A DNA stretch of 64,000 nt from Varroa destructor (taxonomy: Eukaryota; Arthropoda; Arachnida; Mesostigmata; Varroidae): positions 55,885,884 to 55,949,883 of the forward strand of contig NW_019211456.1 of the NCBI RefSeq assembly GCF_002443255.2, in the 5' to 3' direction. Below are positions 47,513-60,399 of this stretch, piece after piece (the stretch's first letter is position 1; each line of letters begins with the position of its first letter). The notes below the pieces were generated by a model that worked only from the letters and a program-made list of their open reading frames with translations, searched no databases and had not been told where the DNA came from. Made by a program: the position numbers and the translations under genes.

Positions 47513-50500
47513 TATTTAGTAGTGGCAATAGTCGCGAGTTACCAGAAACAATTTATCTGCTGTAATTCTATATCGATAAGATAGAACACTTTGTCCTCGC
47601 TCCTTATTCGTGCCCCTCAATGTTTTTGTCGTTGATCTGTCCAGTGTCAGTCGTGCAATGAAAGTATGTATCCAAGATGCGACAATGTTCTACGTAGCAA
47701 TGCAACAAATTGGTAAAGGAGGTTTGGGACAATAAAATAAATGACGCAGTTTGTGAAGAAATCGATTAATTCTGCCTAGGCACTCAAATGCATTCCAACT
47801 TTAGTTGCACCAAATCTGACTACAAACGTAAATCTCCAGCTGGCAGATAGGTCCAAACCCAAGGATAGTAGGAAGTATGCTTACGCGTTTGGACGTAGAA
47901 TCTGTTAGACAACGTATTGGTTCCCAGCTGGGCTCTTAGATGTTGACATCACACAGGACATCATGACTCTTCGTAATAAAAGATGTGACGATAGCGACGA
48001 TTTGAAGAATTTCAACCATGCGATACGGAATGTGTGGAGAGTACTCTCTACATTCGTAGCTGTAGTGGACTAGTGGTAGTGATAGTAGCATGTTACAGTA
48101 TATTATTCCATGAGATCTGTTTATGATGGCTTCAAAAGGCTAAAGTACCTCAAAAGCGTCGCGAACGCCCTGAGTGGCCGAAAATGCGAGGCCATATTCC
48201 TTCAGTGTCGGCGGAAAAGGATGCTACAAGTGGACGAACGCCTGCTGGTCTCTAGATAAACTTTTAGAAGGTGCACCTTATAATGGAAGTATATTCTGGA
48301 TGCCATGGTTGTTCGTATATCGTAGTCTGCGTGTCAAGCGTGTTATCCGAAACCGACCGAATCAAAATCGAGTTGATCACGCGTCTCGTTAACAACATGC
48401 CGATTGATCGGATGCTTACCGCATCGAAGCATCTGATGGTAATAGACGAATAAGTAATGGACAACGACCTACTAAGACAACCCACATCTATGCTGATGGC
48501 AATTTGGGTCCACAGCGATCACCGTGGATGCGTACGAGCTTGCAGGACAGCTACCGCTAACTCAATGACTGCAGTAAATGACCCTATATGATGGCCTTAG
48601 TTGGACCTCTGTTTGCTGGCCTACAGACATTGGATTCCAGGGAGCTCAAATGGTTGAAGCTAGGGGTTATTTGATCATCTGCGTTGAATGTGGAGAAGCC
48701 TTAAGGGCGGCTATAGACGTAACGGGGTACAACAGAGACAAGGTCTCTAATTTAAAATATCGTTTGCTCACTGGTGGGATTTCAATCACTGTCCTAGGAA
48801 AATGTGATCTATTGTCTTTTGTCATGCAAGTCGATTCGGTCGATCAGGTCTGGCCAAATTCAAGTTTATGCAATACGGGTTCCGGTATAGAGGTTTTCGT
48901 GGAACATTGTAGACACACGTGAGAAAAATAGCTATATTACAGAACAATTCAATTTTTGATTTTTGTTCTACTCATTTTATACATAAAATGAGCTGCAGTT
49001 ACTATTCGTACTAGAATATTATCTCTGCTCAAACCTGTCTTACTGAACACTCAGATAGACACGTAAAATGAATGCATGTTCAATGCAAGCTATGCAATAT
49101 ACGTATATTTTTACAAGAGAGATATGTGTTTTCAAGCGCCGCTAAGTTGCAGCTTCAATACTATAAGCTAAAATTCGAACTTGAGTTTGATCGTATGTAT
49201 TTCAAACGGTCCTCAGTATAGGATCAGGCCGTCGCTCGAATAAATTGAATTTGAGTCGGTAATGAATGCTCATTGAACTTAGTAGAGAGCAAATTCGAAT
49301 AGCTGAAAGATAAGTCAATTTGAGGACGAACAAAACGATTAACAATCGGCCATCTTAGCAAAACTAAAATTGTTAACCGAGAAAGCAAATCGTCTGTGTC
49401 GACTGTGACCAGCAAAGCTTTCATCGTATAACTCGAGACCCGGCCAGTGAATAACGGACCTGCAGACAGCGACACATCAATGACTGGCCCCGGTACGGGC
49501 TAGCGTATCATTATCTTTTTGGCCCAATTAAGCATTGATTAAAACCCGTAGCTGGCAATACGGTTGCATGACGCCATTGTTATAGCGGTTCTCATTCGAA
49601 ACTCAATGGCGCCCACCTGAATATTCTGCACGCGCTTTAATAGGAGTCAGTGACACGGTCGAATATCCTTACACGTCTAGTCAGAGAAGACGATTTTTTG
49701 TTAGAGTGCGTGAGACGAACTTTCAAGTTCAAGGCGCTTTCTAGGTTGTTTAGGAATCCTATCAGCGCAATGATCCCGCCAATAGCATAGATGCTGCATA
49801 ATCTTAACGCCGGTTGGAAAGCTTTGCTTGGGGGTGCCGAGTGCAACAATTTATCCCTGTAGCCGAACCGCCAACACAACGGGTTAGTAGGACGGCTACA
49901 CTTGTGCTAGCTGTTGTCTACGGAATCTATCGTCCCTGGGCTAACGACCAACTAGGAGTATGATCTACTAATGGGGCCTCGAACAAAGGACCCGCTCCAA
50001 GTGTCAAGCTTCCAACAGTGCCTACCGCGGAATTCGATGGAAGCTGCAGCGAAGGAACCTTGTTTGAGCGAAATGTTCATTTGATTTGACCGTGCAGTCG
50101 TTGTTTTCTCCGTGCGTAGCATCGCCAGCAGAAGACTCTCGTGTCATGCGGAGGAAATCACATGGGCGATGTTGCAGATATAGTGTCCTCCCGGGTTGAA
50201 ACGACAAGCATGCAGGCAGTCTAAAAGGCTGTATAATTATGGGTAAGTAATAAAGTATCGAAAGGTAAAGATGATGTGTAGCCTGTGCCGACGACGTGAC
50301 GGCCGACAAGATCGCTGTAAGCATCACGCGACTGTATATGAAGCAGGAAACGCGTGGCTGAAAAAATCGGTTCTCATATTTGTCCTGGCAAACTGGTATC
50401 ACTGATGCAGACTGTATTTGAAACCGCGCATCAGGAAAAGCATTTATGTCATACCTAAATAATGAGGGAGACAGGTATAAGTCAATATTTGTGGCTTGTA

Positions 50501-50999
50501 CCTTAATTTAAGTATAAAGGCACAAGACGTTTTCAAGTTTGTTTTACGTAAATCGACTTTGTGTAAAAAGGGATTTTTCGGAAAATATTGCGAGTACCTA
50601 CAGCAACAGTATTTGTAAAACATAAAGGTAATTTTTGTACAATCAAAGAGACTTAAATAAGCTCAATTATATAGTCCCAACACTTGAGGCAAAGTGCATA
50701 ACATTAAAGGGCGATATTTCCAGGTGGCTTATGTATCGATACAGACAAGGGTAAATATTTTTCAAGTTGCTTACCAACAATTTCCTATGATTTTTGTATT
50801 TTGGAAACCGCAAGCGTGATAGCTTTCTGTAATTGGATTTTAGCAATTCATACTCTGTATTAATGTCTCGTACTATGTACAGCCGGTGCGTTATCTCTCG
50901 CCGTTTAGCCCCCGCTGCTGTCGTTAGCGCTGAATGAATACTGTTGGCGTTCAAGTGAGCTCGACTGGTTTCAGCGTCTTCTGGTGGGATCTTTCAATT
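47513..50999. other. Mostly non-coding flank with one unexplained coding-like block
   Basis: Apart from the 48.17-48.92 kb block nothing is recognised. A short hairpin (9-bp stem, CTCATTTTA and complement) lies near 48970-48993. Confidence 0.45.
48170..48922 (+). other. Coding-like block of unknown nature
   Basis: The plus strand has several adjacent open frames (48271-48453, continuing past a stop, and 48578-48922 with 114 codons), and the GC content is higher than in neighbouring DNA. Segments such as SETDRIKIELITRLVNNMP and AAIDVTGYNRDKVSNLKYRL look protein-like but match no family I know. A decayed mobile element is the likeliest explanation. Confidence 0.2.
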
Positions 51000-51989
51000 T
51001 ATCCGAAGAGGAACAGATGTCGAAAAGCACCGATTAGCAAACTGCTTCGTCAAAACAAGTGTGCACGGCATAAAACTGATGGAATGTTTCATGTTTCTCA
51101 GCACGCAATCGCTAACGTTGTTACAAGTCTCGTAAAAATAAAATTCGGTTGTCGTCTCGTGAAATCGGTAACAAAAATCGAAAAAAATGTTACTACATAG
51201 TGGGGATATTGTGTAATTTTTTACGATCTCCAAAAAGATTCGTATAATATCTTTCAGAATAGATTGAAATACCGAAGATTGTGCCTTGCCACTGACTCAC
51301 TTGAGGGTTAGGTTCAAAGGAAGTAGCCCCGCCAATAGAACCCGGTTGAATACGTGAATGAAACGAGCCCGTCTTCATTGGGCAAACCAAGTTGAAAATC
51401 GGACCGTTAGGGACTGAGACAAAGTATGTTTTTCAAATGAATCAATTTCGAAATTTTCGGAAAAACGTCCATTGTACTTTGAGGCGTATAGGCAAACGAT
51501 TGACGAACAGAGAATTGTGTTGTGCTGAAAATTCAACATCCATCAAAGGTTATTATGATACAGTCTAGAAATTCTGGCAAAGAGACTGGAGTGATACAAA
51601 ACATAGAACAGCAGGAATATGTGGAGGTTATCGCGAGCCACATGCACTCTTAGGTACGAGAACAGTTCCCTGAGGGTGTTTACGTATTCATACACGATGG
51701 GGCGTTTGACCACAAAGCTCGGAGCACGTATAAATTATTTACTGCGAATGACAGTCAGCTGTTGCCGTGGCATGCCAATCTCGCAGATCTCGTTTCATAA
51801 AAAACGTCCGGAAAATCAAACGTTTGTGAAGGACAGGAAATAACAAATGTCCCAAATCTCCATAAACAAATCTGTAGTCTGTGGCAACAAGATCCACTTG
51901 TGGCTGATACAGCGAAAAACTGCGTAAGAAGCATGCCCCAAAGAATGGTGACTGTTATTGTTGTAAGAGGCTGTGCAGTAAAATACTGA
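51000..51989 (+). pseudogene. Decayed Tc1/mariner-like transposase
   Basis: This region is close to a full-length transposase in extent. Read across frames it shows a helix-turn-helix-like start (ISKLLRQNKCARHK then VSQHAIANVV, about 51030-51125), RARLHWANQ (about 51365-51390), FSNES where the family has FSDES (51430-51444; the first catalytic Asp is Asn at 51436-51438), HPSKVIM and YVEVIASHM (51537-51650), the second catalytic Asp in FIHDGAFDHKA (Asp at 51696-51698), and the terminal RSMPQRMVTVIVVRGCAVKY followed by TGA at 51987-51989. Several in-frame stops and at least one frameshift show it is dead. Terminal inverted repeats were not located. Confidence 0.82.
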
Positions 51990-54900
51990 TCCTCGCAACC
52001 ATATCTTTTTCGTTCGTGACCAGTTTGAAAACGTTTTCCGAGTTCTCTGTCGGCTTTCATAAAATAAAGAGGAATTCCGCTTTCATAAAAGAAAAATGGT
52101 TTGAAAATATCTGGCTGTAGTGTTGTGCAGTTGACCTTCGGAGTTGAAAGGGTCTGGTTGAATTTACTCGAGTACAGCGGTTTATATTTCGGCGTCATAA
52201 ACAAAGATGAATAAGGAGAGAAAAACAGTGTTTTAATATGGTTAATTAACATGGCGCTACCCTCCATTCAGTTGCGCGGGCCAGTCGGATTGTACAGGCT
52301 CTCAAAGATAGGGACTTCAAAAATGTATTTTAGGTTGGTTTCGGAGTTACGTTTCAGAAAATGTCTCAGAAAATACTGCAGAAAGCGCAACTCGAACTCT
52401 ACAAAATTTGTGGGACAAGTACATGGATCCAATACTATAGCCGATTTCACGACCAGAAGGTGGTTCGCTTGTTTTGGAGATGGCACAATGGTACAGATTA
52501 CGCTCTGACCTTCTGAAGGCTAAAACTCTTACTGTATCCGATGAGCACTGGCGTATGGACTTCCGCTAGATTGTAGAAAACACAGGAACATCCATATCAA
52601 CTTTCAATGACATCCAGCGAACAATGATTACGTTAATCAATCAGATTTGATTGATCACTAATTGACGAACTGCGCGTGCAAAGCTAAACAATAGGGCGAA
52701 GGTAATTTTTGTTCTTGCAAAAATAACTACGAATAATGAAAAATGGATAATCCGCAATGACAGCACTTAAAGTACGTAGGAGTAACAGTGCCTTTCGGAC
52801 GAAAACGAAAACTGAACCCCATCTTTACATATGATAAGACTAAGGTTCCCTTGAACAAAGACATCGTTACTATCAGTTAAGTACCATACAGCTATACTAT
52901 ACATACAGCTCGATTGTTTAAGACAACGCTAGCATGAAAAGATGTTTGGCTATAGCTAACAGAAGAAGAATCATGCCTTATCATAATTTTCTAGAGACTT
53001 GCCGAAAATTATCTTTAGTATTGAACTGGGATGTTTTGCTTATAATTTTGACATTGTACCTTTCCTATCCCTGTAGACATTTTTTTTTAATGGAAACAAG
53101 TTTGTATCTCCAAGAAGACCAAGAACGGCTTTGACCGTTTTACTGTGAACAAATATATCATCTTGTAAAAAAAAAGGATTTTAAAGCGTCTCTGAAAAAT
53201 GGGCGAGGGTCGTCGCTATTAATGATTAGTATACAATTCAGAACAGTTTACAAAGCTATTTTTCATTATTACGGTATAATGTGGCATAATATAATAAAAG
53301 CGTATATATTAATTGGCTTGCGCATTATTAACCCATTTTATTTGAAAGATACTAAACTATAGCGTGAGAGCAAATGTTTGTAGCAGCACGATTTTTGCCA
53401 GCCTATCTCTTGCCTATTTGACATAAATTTACAGCAGGGAATAGATTAAGAGTGCTTCATTCGACCCCACCCGACAAATGACACCTTTATGACAACTACG
53501 ATTGAAATTTAATTTTGGTCGCATTCATTCAAATAGTATAGCTCGTTGTTTTTTTCTTCTACTACAACCACGCGTATCTAATTTAAGATTAATAAGACGG
53601 CTTGAGCGTCAACAAAAGGAAATGGGAGGAAAATGGAAAGGTACCATTCATTGTCCAATGCGATCGCTATTGCTGTCTGTTTACATCGTTTGATTGAGAC
53701 CAATTATCTCCGGCGTCCGTATAAACGCGGTACACACCAAGCAGAAACAAAGTTCGCGCAGACCAGTTAAGCAAAGTCTTTTGTAAAAATAGAAAGCATC
53801 AAGAGACGGACAACAGTGTTCTAAAAGAGAACAGGGAGGAGTGTAAAAGGTCTTATCGTTTATAATCCGCGTTGTTCAGGCTTAGGTGAGCACATATGTT
53901 TGTGTGCCAGTAACCCTGGAACCTTTGCATGAATGAATCTATAACCTAACATTTCCAAACGGCTGGTACTGCAATGGAAGCTCAGAGCGAGTCAGACCGA
54001 CTCGAAATCAGTCATTCGGTGTAACCTAATCATGGTTGCAACTACTATGAATGTTCGCTAGAGCTTTCACATAGGGATTTACGGTAAAGACCGTTAATGG
54101 ATCAAACCGTGATACACGAATTAAATGATAGCTAAAGGTTAATATCAAACGTACATTATTCTAACCCTCTCACTTTCTCTCTCTCTCCCTATATATATAT
54201 ATTTTTTTTTTAATATCTTCGTAAAAGGAAAGATATTTGTCTAGCTTTGCGTCCCATCTCAAGATTTTGATTAAGTCAAGTTTTTTCCCGGAAATAAAAA
54301 GTAAATGTTTAAACTTAGACAGACATCTATACGAAACGTGGGATGAAGTTACATGTATACGAAGAACGTTTAAACAAAGATTCATCCAAATTAAAAAGAC
54401 TATTCTAACAATTCGATTACGGATTATCCTCATCTAGAAACTAGCGTTTGTATGACCAAAACGACTCGTCAATGTGTATGTATTAGGCTGATTTTCTAGT
54501 AGGATTTGCCCTTACAAGGCTTTGCGCGGAAGATGACCAGAAGGGCAAATACCTTTAGCCCTAGAAACCAAAGAGGCCTATAACACGTAATATTAATTTG
54601 GTTAGTCGTAAACCAAGATTAGCAATTTGTTTCCTATTCTCCTCATTTAAAAACAACCTCGCACCACCGCTTAGGAACACCGAACCGGACACCAGTATCG
54701 CCTGCGCGGATGTATTATTAAATGCACAAGGGTATATTTCTGTAAAAAATATACTGCGTGACCGAGCGTGCTCAATGTCTGTTTCGAGGAAAAACTTTGT
54801 TTAAACTATGTGTAGAAAGAATTAGAGATCTAATAAAGTAAATAGCTAGCTGTTATTGGACGTCACCTTTATTTAAAGTATATTCAGCTTTTTACATTTA

Positions 54901-57900
54901 CACAGATCAAGTGTGCGGAGCGAAGCCTATGGGTAGCTTTATACTTAAATATATATGTATATTTAGTACTCGTTCAAGTAATTCTCAAAACTCTATTGAT
55001 CATTTGGTAGAACTATTTTCTCCTATTTTTTTTTATATGGCTTGGTAAATATGTCGTTATTACATTCACTTAAGATATTCTCAGTCAGTGCGTAACAATC
55101 ATCGGTAGATCTAATATAATATTTCTAAGCTACGCAGTGCACCTATTTGAATTATTGATTATATAATTTAAAAAAAAAAAAGTATATTTTTCTTTTTTTT
55201 TTTTATAATCCTAGCTTGTAACAACAAGTCACGGTAAAAATAGTTAATTTTTAATTTCCACAAAGATAGAATCTCATTGTATATTTTCCATATTTGAAAC
55301 TTAACGGTCTTTGTTAAAAAAAAAACCCTGTTATTAGAGTTTATAACATATATGGAAGAAGTGGACCTTTCTCGGAGTAGTGAAGCCTCGACACATTTTA
55401 GTTGAAATCATTATATTGTCCATGTACTTGGGCATTATAAGAATACCGTAAGTCAGCCCAACTCTGTCTACCTTGACTTCTCTCTAGTAATCAAGAAAAA
55501 TACTGATAATCAAGATCGGCAGGCGCATTTTGATGTCAACTATAGGGAAGGAATCACTTGAAGAATAAAGTCGTCATAGGCGAGCTTAGGAAATAAATAA
55601 ACTGAAAGGAAAGCTGTTGACTGCTTCGCCAATGAAATACATCTCCAAACTAACTTTTGTGTGAAACTGAACAGCTAATAATTAAGTAGTAGTTGCACCG
55701 GAGATTTTTTTAAAAAATACAGCCTATCTTGTAGAGACATCGCTATCCATCTAAGCACCAGAGCTTTGCTTCGTGCTCGTTCACGTATCACTTGTGCTTT
55801 ATAAAATGCAAAAGAGATTACGCTAAGATAACAGATGAATCAATTTAGCAGAAGCAAAACCTCGATGCGCTAAATGTGATATTTTTTAGTTTTTTTTTTT
55901 TCGATTCTTTTTAATACTGTTAATCCTTGCCTAGTTTTCTTTCCAACAGGTGCATGACGTTCCTCACAGGGATGTCGAGCAGAAGCATTCCAGAGTCCGC
56001 CCACTTGAGGCAATCCAATTCTCTAACGCCTTATAAGTTAGTATAGGTGTAGAGGAGGGTCACATACATCTATGGCGGTCTGAGAATAGTTAAAAATATG
56101 TCTAAGCTAAAATGTATCTATTGCCTTGTAAATGTAGTTAGAAAAAACGAAATACAAATAAGCGTATAAGCCGAATAGGAGTCCTACTTTCTTTAGCAGA
56201 TGGATACTGAACTTTTTTCGTAAGCTATTGCTACCAGGAAGGGCATCGATGGATACTCTTGTTACGCATGCGTTGTTTAGACTTTATAGGCACAGAGTTC
56301 AGATTAACGAAGCCAAGTAATGGAAATATTAGTATCTGTCGCTCAAAACGATAAGTACAATTTTAAGATGTTATAACCTTCCAAGTGATTGATGTGTGAG
56401 ATGAAGAGCCTTGATTGTAAGTTAAAAAAAAAGTTAGAACTATAACATACTTGTTTTGTACACGCTGTGATCAGTGACATTGTGTAGCTAAGAAGGCGCT
56501 AATCTTCAAAGCGCATTGAAGCTTTTGAGAGGCAGCTTGAGGTTGGGCTGAGTGAAGTCGATACGATCTGAGGGAAAGAAGGAGCCAAATCCGAAGCGAC
56601 GTATCATCGAGCGTTGACGCCATAGCGAGATGTACAACTGATCCATGTAGTATCTAGGGTTTCATGATTACCGAAGTGCTAGTAGCTTTTAACTGCACAC
56701 CATGTAGAATTAAGGAGGGTCAATCAGGTCACCTGTTGAGAGACGATCCCGCCTGCGAATCCTGGCACAAAGATGCAATCAGTTCCACCGAATGCAACTT
56801 TCGAAACAAGTACTTCTAGTTCATTTGTCTCATTCGATTTCGTTGAGTTGTGTTCCTTTTACTAGTTGTAAAAATACCCTTCTGACAGACAGCGCTCACA
56901 GATATAGACGCCGATTGCCTTATAATCTGATACCTGGACAGAGGTAGTAATTTTTGTATTTCTGAGGCAGTGTGGTCTGAACGTTAGAATGAAGTAAATT
57001 TTAAAATAAAAAACAAGAAAGAAATCAGACCGTCGGCAAATATAAAATTGTTTGATGCTATGAAATAGAATTTAATGACAGAAAAAGTATCATCCATTAC
57101 TGTTGGTTAATCTTTGGTAGCAGCGTTGTTGGCATATCACTCAGTATTGCTTGGGTACTTTACTAAATCTAAGTAACTTAATTCGATTAGAAACAACTCA
57201 TTTCACTTTTAAGATTCGAACAATCAGTTAAACCCACTTTTTGGGTTCGACTCGTAGGTTAACAGAGATGCCACTCTTTCTATGTTGGCGCCATTGTTCT
57301 TAGGACCTACTGTTACGCCATCTGGCAGCCAAGCTCCAACATTGCCTCCATCTTGACTTTCATCCAGGAACAGTAAAAAAGTATTCACGAATGATTTCCA
57401 CCAGCTAGAGTTTGTTTTTGTATTTTGCTCGGGTAGCACCCATTGAAAGACTGGAGCCTTTTCTGTAGCTTTCAGAGATCCCAAATGAAGCGAGATATAC
57501 ATTTCTATTTTATTTGATATAGTCCCCTAACTGATTTCCACAAAACCTACTTGAAATATGTACTCCGAACGCTTTTTCCTCACGATTTAAATACGAACAT
57601 AGTGGTACTTTTAATATACCTCATATGGTCGATAATTAGGATCTAAGATGTGAAGCTAAACCGATTCGGGCGTTCTCATAAACTCTTTTCGTGCAAACTC
57701 CTCGCGTAGGATAGCACGTTATGACACCAGATCTATTAAGCCATTAGCAAGCGAACTTCGCTAATGCGCTAGTACTTGATCTTGCCGAAATAATTTAACA
57801 ATGCGCCTTCACGCCAACTCGTCGTCGTTCATAGAGAAAATAAAAGAAGACAGAAGCTGCTGTCGCCGGCAGTTTCAATATCGTTCAAGCCGTCATCGTC

Positions 57901-60399
57901 GCAGTCGCCATTTCGTTGGAGACAGAACTGCCTAACGGCTTTTCTAGTAGCTAATAGAATGATCGCAGCCAACTTCCAGCCGAACATCTGACTATAGATA
58001 TCAACTATGGTTCATGGTCTAATGATTTTACAGATCGAGGCAGCGCGATTTAAATCGCTGACAGGCGTTTCTTCTGCTTGTCACTCGTGACCATTACACT
58101 CGTTCTGCGCTTCTGGCGAAAACAGAAGCATTCGTCATGAATCAATAGTTCACCAACATATTTTAGGCAGGTTATCTCTTCAGGAAAGGACGTTCAGTGC
58201 CAGATGTAGTTGTTTAGAAATCTACGTAATTACGGATAGATTCGAATGTAAATACTGTCAATCAGACCAACAGAGTACCATTGGTCGGCTAATGCTTATA
58301 CAATATGATATTAAAAAATGGCATTGCAGTGCGCTAAACAAAATTTCGGATACAACTATATTTACTTATATGTGTGCAAGGGGTCATGTTTATAGGTATA
58401 CTCATTAGTGAACATTTGTTACCAGAAATCACATACGAATACGTCTGGCTGCATGTGGGAAGGGTTAGTATCAGTTTTTTTCTATTTTCTCGTTCTCGTT
58501 CTATTTTATCAAAAACCTTTTTCGATAAAATTCAGTTGCTGGACGCCGTTTGTCGCTCACCTGAATCACAGGTAAATCAAGCTCAGCTAGTTCCATTACC
58601 AGACCGGAATGGTCAGTACTACTCGAAAAAAATGACACGATAAGGTCATGCAAAAGCCACCATCAAATGCACCCAATTCATAAAAAAAAAAAAACCTATT
58701 TTTTATCGCTTTTTGCCTATAGCTGTGAGTTTATCACTGAAGAAGAAGAAGTTTGCCGACGGATTCTAAGCATGGCTATAGCTATAGGCACATAAGTTTC
58801 AATTAACGAAATATAACGAATAATATGAACCAACTGACTTAACCTCTCGATCAATATACTTCGGGTGCACGTTAATATTTCGTTAACAAAGGGGCACTAC
58901 ATGAGCTGTTTGTGCCAATAGCTCGAGTCACGCGTGTATATTTGCGTTTTGCTTTAAGAACGAAACATCAAAGATCGCAAGAAAATCTACCTTCAATCAA
59001 TGTAAACCTTCCAATAATACTTAATACTACTTGACTTATTTCGAAAAGTTAGTTTGAAGTCGATTTCAACAACAAGTTGGCCGTGTACTAGTTTAATTAC
59101 GTTTGTAAAGCTTTTCGATACTTCGATGGGATCATACAATAAGAGTTTCACTTTCTTAGTTTTGTAGTTAATCTGTTATGCACATGATCGATAGGAAACT
59201 CTGATTGCAGCGAAAGCTGAACTGATGTATATCGATGTACAGGGTCTCATTCACAACCTTATTCCATAAAACGAGAAAAACCTAATGCCATTTTTTCTTT
59301 GAAAAACCCGTTTATTCATCTAATTGGAATACTGTGACCATGTTCTAAGATACCAGCACAGTTTGCCTGCAGGTCTAGTTTTTACAGTTACACAAGATGA
59401 CGATTATGACACGCGTGTCTGGCACCAGACCAAAGAGTAATCGAAGAATATTCATGTTAATCTGTCACTTCGAATAAAAGCTCGTTGCCTCTCAGTCGAA
59501 CTAAGTTCGATATACGCACGGCATATATAGCACGCACAGGAAGTATCCCGCAGACATTGTGGTACGGCACGCCATTGTATAACATGTAGTAGAAATCCAA
59601 ATCCAGTGACTGATGCTCGTTTCTCATTTCCGCTCATCCATTGAATCATTGCTTCAATCGCTAATCAATTTATCCTAAGCTGACTTCAACGGCCGAGGAG
59701 AGTTTTTTTTCCTAAATCGAATTCTTTGCGTTCACTACACTTATATACACTCAGATGTTGTTTCCAAGCGCGCTTCTTTAGAACGCGTGTTACAATAGAT
59801 CTATTTCACAGGTAGATCAAATGGACGATGTGTGCGAAGGGCATGGTATGAGAGAAGGGCCACACCCTGCAATAAACAAGTGCTTCCATGTGCGCGATTA
59901 ACTGAGTTTCATTAAAGCCCATTAACCGCTCAACAGCCAGCGCACTCTACGATCTAAATGGCGAAAGCGCTAATTTTCAATTGAGGCTTTACTCAACCTT
60001 TATATTATCATCAGCATCTGCCACTGATGCTGTTAGTTAATATCCCCCTTTTCACAGATTAAGTGAGGACGTGAGTGATCTTCCTTCAGCAGAATACAGT
60101 AAGTCAATGCTTTCAATCTTAGCCAGCTCTAGACGACGATCCAAATGACAAACATGATATTCTGTAATCGGGTGACAGTTATACTTAGCGTAATTAAAAT
60201 GCAGCATTTTGTAATGTCAATTATGCTGGTACACTGTGATGAGGTTCGTCAAAAAATCTCACGTGTACATTAGACAGGGGAAGCTGTACTGCATGCAAAA
60301 CAAAGTCATCTAAGGTGTCACTATAAAGAGATTTTCGTGACGACATACTAGCACAGGAACCTCGTTTTTAGCGACAAAAATATGTCGGGCCTAAATATA
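51990..60399. other. Non-coding flank with scattered simple repeats
   Basis: Simple CT/AT sequence occurs near 54173-54212 and poly-A/poly-T runs near 55171-55204 and 58681-58693. Apart from the unassigned 57224-57502 frame, I recognise no gene or element. Confidence 0.5.
57224..57502 (-). CDS. Hypothetical 92-residue open frame, unrecognised
   Basis: An ATG-initiated frame ending in TGA encodes 92 residues with coding-like composition, including KAPVFQWVLPEQ, SSWWKSFVNTFLLFLDESQ and PDGVTVGPKNN. No domain, signal peptide or membrane segment is clear. There is no convincing splice site or promoter beside it. It may be an exon or a transposon remnant, or chance; I assign no function. Confidence 0.2.
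   Translation of the reverse strand: MYISLHLGSLKATEKAPVFQWVLPEQNTKTNSSWWKSFVNTFLLFLDESQDGGNVGAWLPDGVTVGPKNNGANIERVASLLTYESNPKSGFN

Noticed and set aside
57238..57256. GGTTCGACTC as a tRNA B-box
   Set aside because: No A-box or cloverleaf could be placed upstream on that strand.
8014..59980. Exact 17-bp match between 8014-8030 and 59964-59980 (AAAGCGCTAATTTTCAA)
   Set aside because: A single 17-mer match between sites 52 kb apart is within reach of chance in a 64-kb AT-rich window, and the flanks do not align.
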